NCBI GenBank assembly: GCA_020310875.1
Contig: MU260072.1
Span: 415,001 to 479,000, forward strand
Length of the DNA: 64,000 nt
Direction: 5' to 3'
Source: Ceratopteris richardii
Lineage: Eukaryota > Streptophyta > Polypodiopsida > Polypodiales > Pteridaceae
This document shows, in pieces, positions 22,160-31,622 of the stretch. Positions within the stretch are counted from its first letter, which is position 1. Each line of letters opens with the position of its first letter. The notes beneath the pieces are model-generated. The model did not search any database. It was given only the letters and a program-made list of their open reading frames with translations, and was not told the origin of the DNA. Position numbers and translations under genes: made by a program.

Positions 22160-23519
22160 GTGACAGTGTTGGGTGCTTGCTTCTATGAATGAGGCTGTGG
22201 TTGCACGATCGTATTATCGGGATGGACATCTTCCATTACAGTGTCTGGAGCGGGTTGATCCTTAGGGGATGGTGGAGCAGAGAGGATATGTGCGGAAGAG
22301 GCAGTATCTTGCAACTGGACGGTTGAGGATGACTGAACTTGGCTCTAGGAGGGACTTAGTTTGCGACGCTTTCCTCGGAAAAACTGTAAGAGGTCATCGT
22401 TGTCTTCAACCTCTATTACCTGCACGAATTCTTCATGAAAGAGAAGGGCGTCCATGGGAGGAGGCTGCGCTTGTTGAATCACCGGGAGAAGGAATGTCAG
22501 AAAATGAGGTAATCTGGTGTGAAGGATGCCGCCCTTCCCCATCTGTCTGGAAAACGCCTGACATTCACGGTGAATTTGTCAGAAAAAGAAGAGAGCCCAA
22601 TTTAACGCTTCTCGTGCAGCGGTGTCGATCATGGAGTAAAAGGTTCGTGAAATCCCGTAAGTGTGTTTTTGGAGGTTGAATGCAGCCACCAAAAACAGTA
22701 GGGCTGAGCACTCTAGTTGAGGATGACACAGAATCGCGAATTCATTGGATGATTGATGCGGAAAGAGCTGCTTCATGGTAGTCATAGGAAGGAGGGGCAC
22801 ATCTATGCTACCTTTGTGAGGGAGATGGAATCCCTCAGCGACGGTGTTTAAGGTGACGACAATGCATGGGTTAAGACAGGCGAGTGGCGAACAAGTTTCG
22901 ATAGCGGGAGTATCAGCTATGGTAGAGATGATCTGCACAAAGAAGCGGTGACATTCGACCGAATGCTGTGGCAGTTCGATGAATGCTAAAAGCCCGTAGG
23001 TTCACAAAAACTTGCTCAACTCAGGAGTGAGGCCAACATGGAAGGTAGCGATATTAGCTAAAGCTTCCATGGCGAGCAAGAGAGCACGAATGCAGACGAG
23101 AACACAGAGCAATCAGAGCACAAAAACACAATAGCGGGAGAATGAGAGAAGAACATGATTAAGTAAAAACACACGTTCTCCGATAATCGGATATTGTTAA
23201 GTCATTCCCACACGCCTACCCCCAACTGCCCTTCATCGTAATAGACTTCTGAAGTGAGCTTTTCACCAAAACTTTCATCCAACAATACACTAGTTCCCTC
23301 CAAATCAGAACCCAGAGTCGAACTTTCACCAAAATTCTGCAAACCGACCCCGAGATTATCCGATGTACCATCAAAATTGCACAAGCTGCTACCAGAGATT
23401 TCCACACTGTCACTGGAACCAGTGCTTACTTCACCAACCTTACTTTTCGTGGATGGGGTTGGTTGCACTTCTGGTATACCCTGTAATCCTTGCACAAATC
23501 CTTGCACAAGAAAATGATG
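22160..23519 (-). pseudogene. element X internal region, degenerate
   Basis: Several short minus-strand frames remain (22345-22542, 22579-22938, 23202-23507). The last is Ser/Gly-rich and acidic (STGSSDSVEISGSS, FGESSTLGSDLEGTS). They do not join into one frame and show no known domain. The region probably encoded the middle of the X protein whose N-terminus now lies at 40602-40752, beyond the G1 insertion. Confidence 0.4.
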
Positions 23520-23524
23520 AGGGG
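23520..23524. repeat. 5-bp target site duplication of G1, left copy (AGGGG)
   Basis: AGGGG precedes the left LTR of G1, and the same five bases follow the right LTR at 40597-40601. This is the expected 5-bp duplication for Ty3/gypsy integration. Confidence 0.85.
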
Positions 23525-24135
23525 TGTCACTCTAGCACAATGGTGAGTACCAACGTGAGAAGATTCACCTCATAATTGTCAATCCGTGGAGACGTGAGGA
23601 CTAGTATGAAGACTATGAGCAAGTGAAGGCACAAGTGTGTGAGTGAGAAGCACACAAGCATGCACACACATACACACACACGCGCACACAAGGCAAGAAC
23701 AAGGAGAGGAACGATGGAGTTCTTTGCATTAGTCAAAAAGTCTCTTACATAAGCTCAATTCACAAACAATCTAACCCCAAAAATGAGCTCTCTAGCTCTT
23801 TTTATAGTTTTCTAACTAGCTTTGGTCTTGTCCAGACCTAGTGTCCGGCCTAGTTAAAAATTAGGTTCTAGAGCCTATTTGAGGGCTCAAACAGAGTCTA
23901 AAAATTATGAAAATTGATATGTAGCTAGTTCTAATACTCCTCAAGCTTGAGGACTCCTCGGCTTGCACAAAATGGAGTCTATTCTACCAAAAACGGAATT
24001 TACAATGTTTGTGTAGTGATTAAAATCACTTGAGTTGTAAATGGCCCATGGAAAAAATGATTGGGCCTTGTTGCCGTATTGTGCATGACTGCTCCGTTGC
24101 GCTAGTATGCTCTTCATCTGACTTGTATGCCAACA
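23525..24135 (-). mobile_element. 3' LTR of G1
   Basis: The plus strand reads TGTCACTCTAGC ... GTATGCCAACA (611 bp, TG...CA). The TATA-like promoter ctataaaaag (minus sense) is at about 23799-23808. A short (CA)n-rich stretch lies near 23660-23690. LTRs supply promoter and polyadenylation signals. Confidence 0.95.
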
Positions 24136-24148
24136 CTCCCCCCTTCCT
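24136..24148 (-). other. polypurine tract of G1
   Basis: In minus sense the sequence next to the 3' LTR is aggaaggggggag, a purine run that would prime plus-strand synthesis. G2 (57444-57456) and the third copy (2082-2096) carry equivalents. Confidence 0.88.
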
Positions 24149-24932
24149 AGCATCTGTCGCCCCTGACAGACCTCTGTTCTATAGGGTGGTCGATATAGTA
24201 TTGGATGACATTGGTGGCAAGTTCGTGTTCTCCTATCCTTAAGCCTCTTACTAGATCAGCTTCCAATGCATCCCAATTTATTGCACCAGGGACCTCTGGT
24301 TGCGGTGTGGTGTAGTACTCAGAGTACATTGCTTGTTCACAAGCAAAGAGATGGAGCAGGTGTGTTGGCTTCGGTGCGAAGACCTCCGAGTGATACTCCC
24401 AGAAACCTGATCTGAACATTTCTTCGAAGGTGTGTTTGTAACATGCAGGGAGGTATTTGATGCGTGCATGCCAGGCATAAGCCACACGAATACTGGGAGT
24501 GGTGCTCATGTCATACACCACATCATAATTTCCATTGGTAAACCCCGGTAGACGTACCTGTGGTGCGGCTGCATTTTTAAAGGTTTTCAGGACTACCTGC
24601 ATCATATCTAAAATCTTAAGCATCATTTGAGCTACCACATCTGGCATGGGCTTCAATCGCGGCATCCAATGTCGAATTGTTCCCATCATGTACGCTACCG
24701 ACGGTGGTCCCTGTGGTGGCACAATGTACGGGTAGTTTAGCCATTCCTTGCATTGCGCATTGTTCTGCACTTTGATATTGAATGCCTTCCAAGACCTGCG
24801 GCGTGGAACTGGACCGTAGCATGGATTGTATAGGAGATGTAAAGGCGCGTTGTTCCATGTGTGTAGCATTTCTGGATATGTCTCTAGAAGTTTTTGCCGC
24901 CAGGTGGGTTGACGAATTTTGCCTTTTTGCAC
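24147..24932 (-). CDS. env-position ORF of G1, C-terminal domain
   Basis: A frame of 261 codons. It includes NNAPLHLLYNPCYGPVPRRR, WLNYPYIVPPQGPPSVAYMM, RVAYAWHARIKYLPACYKHT and LFACEQAMYSEYYTTPQPE, and ends just before the polypurine tract. Most of it is also readable in G2 (57485-58315) and, badly decayed, in the copy at 1350-2096, so it is a constant part of the family. A frameshift near 24890 separates it from the coiled-coil frame; G2 reads through the equivalent point in one frame. There is no signal peptide, convincing membrane span or known domain, so an envelope function is not supported. Confidence 0.7.
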   Translation of the reverse strand: MQKGKIRQPTWRQKLLETYPEMLHTWNNAPLHLLYNPCYGPVPRRRSWKAFNIKVQNNAQCKEWLNYPYIVPPQGPPSVAYMMGTIRHWMPRLKPMPDVVAQMMLKILDMMQVVLKTFKNAAAPQVRLPGFTNGNYDVVYDMSTTPSIRVAYAWHARIKYLPACYKHTFEEMFRSGFWEYHSEVFAPKPTHLLHLFACEQAMYSEYYTTPQPEVPGAINWDALEADLVRGLRIGEHELATNVIQYYIDHPIEQRSVRGDRC

Positions 24933-26059
24933 CTCTGGAGGAAGGTCTTGGGTTGAAATTGGGTAGCGAAGGTAGGAATCTTACCCGTGACTCTCTGTAT
25001 TTCTGCATTATAATCAGCCAGAATAATATAATAAGGCCTGTATTGGAGTTCAGATGAGAGGATAAGGCGTCTCGATGACAGGTGCTTGAAGTAAGCAGAT
25101 TGTAGCACAGTTTCCTCTATGACCCTCATGGCCTGATTTTGCACTACTGTGCGCTCTTCATGAGAACTCCCGATTTCCTCCACTTGACGTAGCCATGGAG
25201 GCCGTGGTGCTTCAAATGTGTCCTGAGCTTCTTCCGTTTGTTGGCCTCCTGGGAAGGGTTGTGGGTCATATTCTTCTTCAAATGTTTGTTCCACAGGAAT
25301 TTGTACTACTTCTTCATCGGTGGGAGCCTCTGGAGGGGAAGGTGGTCTCTCATATTGTAGTAGACGTGCTTGCAATTCGGTGACCTGTTTCTGGAGATCT
25401 TTTAAGGCCTCTGAGTCTGTGAGAAGTGAATCCGCGGAAGAGGTGGCTTGAGAGGCTGCTGTTGTTTCTTTTTGGTGTTTCTGCTTTAGTTGACCCATTT
25501 CCTCTGATAGCTGGTCATGTGCTTCAAGCAGCATGGCATAGTCTTCCAATATGATCTTGATATTGTCGGGGGTCACTGCTTGAAACTTTGATGGCCTGAT
25601 GGGTGCCCCAGGTGTGCTTTCGATAACTGCTTCTAGGTTTTCTTGATTTTGTAATTGCAAGCGTCGATTCTCTTCATGAGCGGCAACAAGATGTCGCTTG
25701 AGTAGGGCCATATTTCGTTGAAGCTTTGAATTGCGTTCCAGCTGTGTCCATAGATGACCTTCTACCACTTGTATTGCTTCCTGATCTGTGTTCTGTAACT
25801 GTACCTCCAATATGCTATGAGCCTCTTGGAGAGTTTGGAATTGTGTGTGGAGGCGAGCATTTTCCTCTTCTAGTGCAGCAAGGCGGTGTTGTAGTGTCTC
25901 CGAGTGCTCTTGCAGGCGTTCATTCTGTTGCTGGAGCTGATTGTAATCTGTCCTTAAGTTTGATATACAAGCTAGCATGGTGTCCAATGCATTGCCTATA
26001 GATGAGGGGGGGTGTTTACAATGGAAGATGCATGGGAAGGGAATTGGGGAAGGGGACAA
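24884..26059 (-). CDS. env-position ORF of G1, coiled-coil section
   Basis: A frame of 391 codons. Residues of about 25-150 are strongly heptad-like (NQLQQQNERLQEHSETLQHR, ALEEENARLHTQFQTLQEA), and another coil covers about 170-240 (LEAHDQLSEEMGQLKQKHQ, LQKQVTELQARLLQYE). An acidic Pro-rich linker follows, then a segment conserved in G2 (SSELQYRPYYIILADYNAEI). The frame overlaps the 831-codon frame by 64 bp at a C-run near 26000, which looks like a frameshift inside one original ORF. A self-assembling structural protein is a reasonable guess; nothing enzymatic is seen. Confidence 0.65.
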   Translation of the reverse strand: MSPSPIPFPCIFHCKHPPSSIGNALDTMLACISNLRTDYNQLQQQNERLQEHSETLQHRLAALEEENARLHTQFQTLQEAHSILEVQLQNTDQEAIQVVEGHLWTQLERNSKLQRNMALLKRHLVAAHEENRRLQLQNQENLEAVIESTPGAPIRPSKFQAVTPDNIKIILEDYAMLLEAHDQLSEEMGQLKQKHQKETTAASQATSSADSLLTDSEALKDLQKQVTELQARLLQYERPPSPPEAPTDEEVVQIPVEQTFEEEYDPQPFPGGQQTEEAQDTFEAPRPPWLRQVEEIGSSHEERTVVQNQAMRVIEETVLQSAYFKHLSSRRLILSSELQYRPYYIILADYNAEIQRVTGKIPTFATQFQPKTFLQRCKKAKFVNPPGGKNF

Positions 26060-28491
26060 GTGAATGATGTGTCTATTGAAGACGTGTGTGTGGGTGAAAT
26101 TGGTGGAGGGGGAATGGGAGGAGGTGGAAGCGTGGGGGGAGGGGGAGGTGCCGTGGGTGGTGAAATGTCCATACTTTCAGGAGTGGGTGCGAGTGTGGGG
26201 TCTACCATATACATTGGAATGGTAGGTGGTGTGTGTGTGAAAGTGGTGAATAGATTAGAAGTGGAGTGGGGAGCTGAAAATAAAGGGAATGGTTGAGACT
26301 TGGGTTGAAAAGTTCTAGCAAGGAAGTTATGGAGGGATTGGAGAAGTGGAGAGATGGAGGTTGGGGGTTGAGGTCGTAGAGTTGAGGAGGACATGAAGGG
26401 TTGCGTGGTAGCAGGGAAACCCATGAATATGGATCTAGGGTCAGGATGACCTATGGCTGAGGGCATGGGGGATGGTTGTCCTAAGGCAGGCTCTATGAGC
26501 GATTCGGTGGATTGTGTAGTGATGGTGGTTGCTTCATAGATTGGGTTATCAGAGGTGGAGAATAGGGTTGAACTAGAGATGGGAGTACGGAAGATGAAGG
26601 TTTGTTCGGTGGGTTGAGTGGTCGAGGTGATTTCCACGGTTTCTGCTCTAGGAGGCGATGGTGGGGGTGTGGGTGGTAGTGGCTCGGTGGATTCCTCATG
26701 GGTGACTGGGTGCTCTTGGCTAGCAGTTTCTGTTGCTTGGGAGGTTGTCCCGATGGGTTCGGATGTAATAATTGGCCCTTCTGCCGTTGTAATGGGTATC
26801 TGGATATTCTTACCTGACCGTGGTCGTGTCTGGAATCTTCGTGGATCATATTGAACTGGAGACCTCCTAATGGCGGTCCGCATTGCTTCTACTACCCCAT
26901 ATGTTTCTGCCATCAATAAGAGACCTTCACTATATTCTGAGTCAACTCTTGCTTCTTCCAACAGCTGAGTCATGAGTACTCTACTGCTCTGTTCGGTGAG
27001 CAGTTGTTGCGATCGCACTCGTTCCATGATTTGATACAGCCTTCGGAGTTCTGCTGTATAGGCTGGGGCTTCAGTGGTCTCCTCTTCATATGCTCCTTCT
27101 TCTTCTAGGTGTCCTTGTTGTTGACCTTGCTGAGCGTCACTCCAATGTACATGGCGGCCGTATGTAGATTTTCTTCTTCTTTGTGAAGATGTGCCTTGTT
27201 CTTCTGCATCTGAATAAAACTCTACATCAGAGAGTTGTGTACTTTGTAAGAATGCTTTGAAGTCCTGGGGATCCATTCCTTCAGCATCTCCAGTTGTAGC
27301 AAATTCAAATTCAGATGGAGCAAGAGGAGCTGAAGGGGTAGCTTGTGTCGTAGTTTCAGATCCAGACCTGGGTATCCTAATGGTAAAGGGAGGTACAGTG
27401 GCCTCCCCTCGTGGCGATACTTCAGGAGTAGTCAGAACTTCCCTTGTCTGGACACAAGGGATGGCACCCCTCATGCGCTTGGATTGATGTGTGGACGTCT
27501 TGAGCTTCTTGAACATTTGTAATTGTGCCCAAGTTAAGGCACGTTCAATGGGAACATCGTATGCTAGGCACTGGTAAATAATGCGTGTGATTGCACAGCA
27601 ACCGTTCACCACTAATTTCCTAGAAGACCTTTTATTTGCTTCATACAATTGATCTATAATCCATACAGGCAGCTTAATTGGTAACGCACCTGTCTCCGCT
27701 AAGTAGAGAGCAAACCAGATTCTTTTGTGTGGTTGTGTGAAGCGGTCTTGGCCAGGGAAAGCAAAATGCTGCATGCACATACGGAGAGGGATGGACACGT
27801 TTGGTGTGAGTGCTGCCATGTCTTTAAGCTTCAGTAGTTTCCTATCCTTCATGTTAGTAGGAACGAGAGCATCCTTCTCAGAAGGTACATGTGTGCCGTG
27901 CATATTCAAAGCAGAGCTCACCAACTCCAAGGTAAGTTCAAACCTCTTTAACTCGTTGTTGCCCAACAAGGAAGGAAGAACAAATGATCGTGGATTGTCC
28001 TTTTCTTCATTAGCTTGTAATGTGGAGACCAAATAATAGCATCGGAGGAGATCCGGTTTAGGTAGTGGTGCTTCAAAGTATTCTGCTAGCCCTGCACGTT
28101 GCCATATGGTCTGGAGATCCTCTGTGTTCTGTAGAGTCTCAAACTCCTTGGAGAAAAATTGGAATCGAACCCATGATCTGTCATACTCGCACTTAGACTC
28201 CCATATATACTTGGCCTCTCCTAATGGACCTGGCATGCCATTGAACCAATGAGAATTGGCATGGACTCTTTCTGTGATCCCTGTGGGTGGATCCGGTACC
28301 GGAATCTGCTGAAGGTGTTGTAGCTCCACAGGTCGTTCAGTTGGTGGCACATCCACAGGTAGACTATCCACATCGATTCCTGCAGTAAGTATTCCTACTT
28401 GTGAACTCGGACCTGTCGCTTCTGCCATGTTACTTCTTGCCTCCTGATTCTGTGAGAATATAGAAACATGTGTTAACATTGTAAAGGACAA
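25996..28491 (-). CDS. env-position ORF of G1, N-terminal domain and Pro/Ser/Thr-rich arm
   Basis: A frame of 831 codons, by far the longest outside pol. Residues up to about 340 form a compact-looking domain (WFNGMPGPLGEAKYIWESKC, FVLPSLLGNNELKRFELTLE, MCMQHFAFPGQDRFTQPHKR). Next comes a basic stretch (KKLKTSTHQSKRMRG), an acidic middle (about 400-560, with ETYGVVEAMRTAIRR) and a low-complexity Pro/Ser/Thr tail. The likely start is the Met of MAEATGPSSQ, about 21 residues into the frame. G2 lacks most of the N-terminal domain through a deletion. No known family is recognised. Confidence 0.65.
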   Translation of the reverse strand: MSFTMLTHVSIFSQNQEARSNMAEATGPSSQVGILTAGIDVDSLPVDVPPTERPVELQHLQQIPVPDPPTGITERVHANSHWFNGMPGPLGEAKYIWESKCEYDRSWVRFQFFSKEFETLQNTEDLQTIWQRAGLAEYFEAPLPKPDLLRCYYLVSTLQANEEKDNPRSFVLPSLLGNNELKRFELTLELVSSALNMHGTHVPSEKDALVPTNMKDRKLLKLKDMAALTPNVSIPLRMCMQHFAFPGQDRFTQPHKRIWFALYLAETGALPIKLPVWIIDQLYEANKRSSRKLVVNGCCAITRIIYQCLAYDVPIERALTWAQLQMFKKLKTSTHQSKRMRGAIPCVQTREVLTTPEVSPRGEATVPPFTIRIPRSGSETTTQATPSAPLAPSEFEFATTGDAEGMDPQDFKAFLQSTQLSDVEFYSDAEEQGTSSQRRRKSTYGRHVHWSDAQQGQQQGHLEEEGAYEEETTEAPAYTAELRRLYQIMERVRSQQLLTEQSSRVLMTQLLEEARVDSEYSEGLLLMAETYGVVEAMRTAIRRSPVQYDPRRFQTRPRSGKNIQIPITTAEGPIITSEPIGTTSQATETASQEHPVTHEESTEPLPPTPPPSPPRAETVEITSTTQPTEQTFIFRTPISSSTLFSTSDNPIYEATTITTQSTESLIEPALGQPSPMPSAIGHPDPRSIFMGFPATTQPFMSSSTLRPQPPTSISPLLQSLHNFLARTFQPKSQPFPLFSAPHSTSNLFTTFTHTPPTIPMYMVDPTLAPTPESMDISPPTAPPPPPTLPPPPIPPPPISPTHTSSIDTSFTCPLPQFPSHASSIVNTPPHL

Positions 28492-28581
28492 GATAGAACC
28501 GTTTTTGTCCCCATTACAACATTAACATGAGGTTTGGGAGAGATTAGTAGGTTAAGAAGTGCTCGGTGCTTGTGTGTGTAG

Positions 28582-29148
28582 TTAGGCATTGGGTAGACCT
28601 AAGAGCTGAGTGGGTTGATGTAGTGTGAGAGTGACGTAGTTAGTGTATGGACATGGATTTACAACTGGGGTCAGGGGTTTATTACAAATTTGAGGTTGCC
28701 AAATGCAGTGGATGGGCTTTGATCTTGATTTTGTGGAAGCTCTGAAGAGTTGGATAGGGGTATCTGCTTGAGAATGAGGCTTTTTAGGGACCCATTTAAG
28801 AGTGATTCTACTTTTGCGCATGGAAGAATATGTGTCCGTGCGTGATGTGTAAGACTGTGCCTCAGATGTTCGAGTGAGTGAAACATGTTGTACCGGTGGT
28901 GGCCTTGGTGTAGCTATTTGAGCCTGCAAGCAAGCCTTAGGCACCCAGATTTGTCGTGATTGTGGGCTGGCCTTCATTAACTTCTTGGGTACCCAAATAG
29001 ACTTCACTTTCGCAGAAGGATTAATGAAGGACTTCTTATTAGTGTCGTGTTGTTGACTACTAATAAGAGGTTTTAGCCGTGGGGTCGGCCTGGTCTGAAC
29101 AGGGTATTCGCCTTTTCGCCTCCATACTTGTTTCCATGGCTGAAACAA
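28582..29148 (-). CDS. short ORF with IWVPK repeats between pol and the env-position ORF
   Basis: A frame of 188 codons, basic and Ser/Thr/Gln-rich, with spaced short motifs: KSIWVPKK, RQIWVPKA, LKWVPKK and CIWQPQ. The equivalent in G2 (60129-60605) keeps SIWVPKH, KQIWVPKT and RKWVPT, so the motif has been held while the linkers drifted. It may be the C-terminal tail of pol or a separate protein. Role unknown; repeated W-x-P-K tethers could be peptide-binding sites, which is inference only. Confidence 0.5.
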   Translation of the reverse strand: MFQPWKQVWRRKGEYPVQTRPTPRLKPLISSQQHDTNKKSFINPSAKVKSIWVPKKLMKASPQSRQIWVPKACLQAQIATPRPPPVQHVSLTRTSEAQSYTSRTDTYSSMRKSRITLKWVPKKPHSQADTPIQLFRASTKSRSKPIHCIWQPQICNKPLTPVVNPCPYTNYVTLTLHQPTQLLGLPNA

Positions 29149-29223
29149 TCGGCTTTGCTCCTTTTTTTGGCATCCAGTATCAATGGTGTTCTGCTTCTTC
29201 TGTATTTGATCTGCCGTTGGTTG

Positions 29224-30765
29224 TTACAACCTTCTGGTCTTTGGAAAAGAAGGGAGTTCCATCCTCTCCCTGGCTCCGTTGTTGAGACAAGTCTCTTTCT
29301 GCATCATACAGTTTTGGACAAAAATAGCATTGTCAACTTCATGTGCACCCCTGGAAGGACCAAGAGTTTGTGCCTTGCCTAGTTCCTTGAGCGCCTCATT
29401 TTCCAATTCAACTGTAATTCGGCTATGATCTACCCATACCTGAAGAAGTCCACTTCTTAGGTTGAGGTTGACTGCATGATCATAGATCCAGTCCTGACCC
29501 AAGACAAGAGGCTCAGTGAGGTCCTCATCTTGACACACTAGTACTTTGACTGTCATCACTTCGTCTTGAATGGAGATGGGAAGATCCACCTCGCCCATGC
29601 AAGGGGTTTCCACACCTCCCAATCCTATGAGATATGCTTCTATAGGATTGACAGTTAAATTCAATTCTTGGCAGTAAGACAATTTGATAGCACTAGTGGA
29701 TGCACCTGAGTCAATCAAAGTTCTTACAGTCTTTGCACCCTTTCCTTGTCCTACTTCTAGGGTTACAAAAGATCGTCGATCGATTATTCTATGGGAACGT
29801 CCACCTGAAGCCTCGCACATGGCCATAGGATAGCCTACAGATTCTTGAGTGTCAGGCATAGGCGGGTCTCTACCTTGTCTCCTCAATTTCATTCGTCGGA
29901 TGCGTTCTAAAGATTTTGCATGTGCTTCTTCTCTAATTCGTTTCTCTTCTTCTTTACGTTTCTTGGCAGTGTTGAGTCGATTTAGCATCTCTTCAGTGAG
30001 GGGTTCTTGATATAACTTGACTCTGCATCCACTGATGTAACTTGGTAGAATATCACCCTCTAGAGTGGCTAGTTGAACTGCGCCGCTTGTGGAGATTCTA
30101 TTGATAATCATTGGCCCGTAACCTCTCTTCTCTAACTTCCGTGCATGTTGCTTCAAGGTGTAGACTAGGACTAGGTCTCCTGCTTTCAAGCCCTTATCCT
30201 TGACGTGTGCATCGAAATATGCCTTTTGCCTTTTCTTGGCTGCATAAATTCCTACTGAAGCCCTCAATCGTGTTTCACCTAATCGTTCAAGATCGAAGAC
30301 TCTAGAGGACAACTCGTGGCGTGTCCAGTCATGCTCTTGTGCTACTTTCAACGTAGGTATCAAAAAGTCTAGTGGTAGCACTGCATTTTGGCCGAACACC
30401 ATCTGAAAGGGCGTGGCTTGGAGTACCGTTTTATAGGCTACTCGGTATGCCCAAACAGCATGGTGTAGCTGTTTGTCCCAATCAGAGCGTTTATTGTCCA
30501 CTAGTTTAGTTAGCACATTGCATAAGATCTTATTAGTGCTCTCCGCCTGGCCATTAGCTTGTGGATGATAGGGGGCCGATTTCTTATGTATCACCAAGAA
30601 TTCTTGGAGAAGGTTTTCAATTACTTCATTCAAGAAGTGTGTGCCTCTATCGCTCACCAACTCTATTGGCAATCCGTACCTCGTGAATACATTTTCAAAT
30701 AAGAACTTTGCTGTTGTTTGAGCATCATTTTTTGTAGTAGCTTTCACTTCTACACTTCTACCCAC
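29224..30765 (-). CDS. G1 pol: integrase core and C-terminus fused to a second retropepsin-like domain
   Basis: A frame of 513 codons. The integrase core continues from the previous frame: VSDRGTHF (catalytic Asp39), then [11 protein letters not shown] (Glu75), exactly 35 residues between, completing D,D-35-[21 protein letters not shown] (about 213-232) fits a GPY/F-type C-terminal module. After a basic linker ([17 protein letters not shown]), residues 330-445 look like a retropepsin: [21 protein letters not shown] (active-site DSG at 352-354), [28 protein letters not shown]. Having a protease after integrase is unusual. An 8-bp tandem duplication near 30755 (gtagaagt twice) frameshifts the junction with the upstream frame; G2 lacks it. 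Confidence 0.85.
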   Translation of the reverse strand: MGRSVEVKATTKNDAQTTAKFLFENVFTRYGLPIELVSDRGTHFLNEVIENLLQEFLVIHKKSAPYHPQANGQAESTNKILCNVLTKLVDNKRSDWDKQLHHAVWAYRVAYKTVLQATPFQMVFGQNAVLPLDFLIPTLKVAQEHDWTRHELSSRVFDLERLGETRLRASVGIYAAKKRQKAYFDAHVKDKGLKAGDLVLVYTLKQHARKLEKRGYGPMIINRISTSGAVQLATLEGDILPSYISGCRVKLYQEPLTEEMLNRLNTAKKRKEEEKRIREEAHAKSLERIRRMKLRRQGRDPPMPDTQESVGYPMAMCEASGGRSHRIIDRRSFVTLEVGQGKGAKTVRTLIDSGASTSAIKLSYCQELNLTVNPIEAYLIGLGGVETPCMGEVDLPISIQDEVMTVKVLVCQDEDLTEPLVLGQDWIYDHAVNLNLRSGLLQVWVDHSRITVELENEALKELGKAQTLGPSRGAHEVDNAIFVQNCMMQKETCLNNGARERMELPSFPKTRRL

Positions 30766-31067
30766 TTGGTTAGATAGTCTGTGGCCACGATGATATACTC
30801 AGCATGTGAACCCTTAGCTGGGGGATTAATAGGACCAACAAAGTCTATTCCCCATTTAGAGAACGCACGTCCGCCCATCATAGGCTTCAGTGGCATCTCA
30901 TCTTTGCGTATAGGGTACTGAGTTCTCTGACAAACATCACACCGTTTCACATAGGTATGTGCATCCATGTGAAGGGTTGGCCACCAAAAGCCCGCAAATA
31001 GTATTGCCTTGATTACCCGATCTGGTCCAAAGTGTCCCCCTGCTACACCTTGGTGAGCAGTATCCAA
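30750..31067 (-). CDS. G1 pol: integrase zinc domain 2 and start of catalytic core
   Basis: His5, His12, Cys43 and Cys46 (HQGVAGGH ... CDVC) form an HHCC zinc site with H-x6-H-x30-C-x2-C spacing. The first catalytic Asp follows in [13 protein letters not shown], then [11 protein letters not shown]. The frame upstream is closed by a stop near 31159 that G2 does not have. Integrase inserts the DNA copy into the chromosome. Confidence 0.88.
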   Translation of the reverse strand: MDTAHQGVAGGHFGPDRVIKAILFAGFWWPTLHMDAHTYVKRCDVCQRTQYPIRKDEMPLKPMMGGRAFSKWGIDFVGPINPPAKGSHAEYIIVATDYLTKWVEV

Positions 31068-31157
31068 GATTTTGAGATATTCACTCTCATGGACACATAG
31101 TCTCAGGTAACCATCTTTACCACGCTTGTATAGATTATCACCAATGAGTGAATAATC

Positions 31158-31523
31158 CTAGGCTTCTTGTTCTAAACTCCTTTGCCTAGCCAGAGTCATG
31201 TTTGGAGGGAATGTTTTCGTCCTTAAGAAGGATACTAGTGGTTCACTCCAATCTAGCACTATGGACACTTGATAAAGAGTGGCATGTTCCACAGGTGGTT
31301 TAGTGCAGCAGATTGGACATTCCTTGCACAACTTTTGGACATCAGCCTCCATAGTCGGCCAATGCACTCCGAGTCTCCTTAGTGTCTGTAAGGTTCGTTG
31401 CTTTGAGTAGTGTTGCTCTAATGCACCTACATGTGCTAAATGCAACCATTGAGTGTACTCGTCCTCTTCTACACAACAAGCCAAGATCCCTTGATCTGTC
31501 TGTTTGTACATGCTTCCTGCCAT
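31158..31523 (-). CDS. G1 pol: additional integrase-type zinc domain 1
   Basis: A frame of 121 codons with HVGALEQH (His31, His38) and CPIC (Cys69, Cys72): again H-x6-H-x30-C-x2-C, followed about 125 residues later by the standard HHCC domain at 31053. The surrounding pattern (GSMYKQTDQGILACCVEEDE before, LGVHWPTMEADV between) also mirrors the second domain ([32 protein letters not shown]). Two stops between 31523 and 31623 cut it from the RNase H frame in G1. G2 reads both zinc domains in one open frame. Confidence 0.82.
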   Translation of the reverse strand: MAGSMYKQTDQGILACCVEEDEYTQWLHLAHVGALEQHYSKQRTLQTLRRLGVHWPTMEADVQKLCKECPICCTKPPVEHATLYQVSIVLDWSEPLVSFLRTKTFPPNMTLARQRSLEQEA

Positions 31524-31622
31524 GATATGGTACTTCTGGGCTTTTACTACCTCTCTACCTTGAGTGTTTATTACTGGGTGGTTAGGCCCTTATGTCAATA
31601 CTGGCACTAATGGCTTAGCCCA

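Noticed and set aside
24147..28491. Retroviral-type envelope gene
   Set aside because: Position fits, but no signal peptide, cleavage site or membrane anchor is visible. Described as an env-position ORF only.
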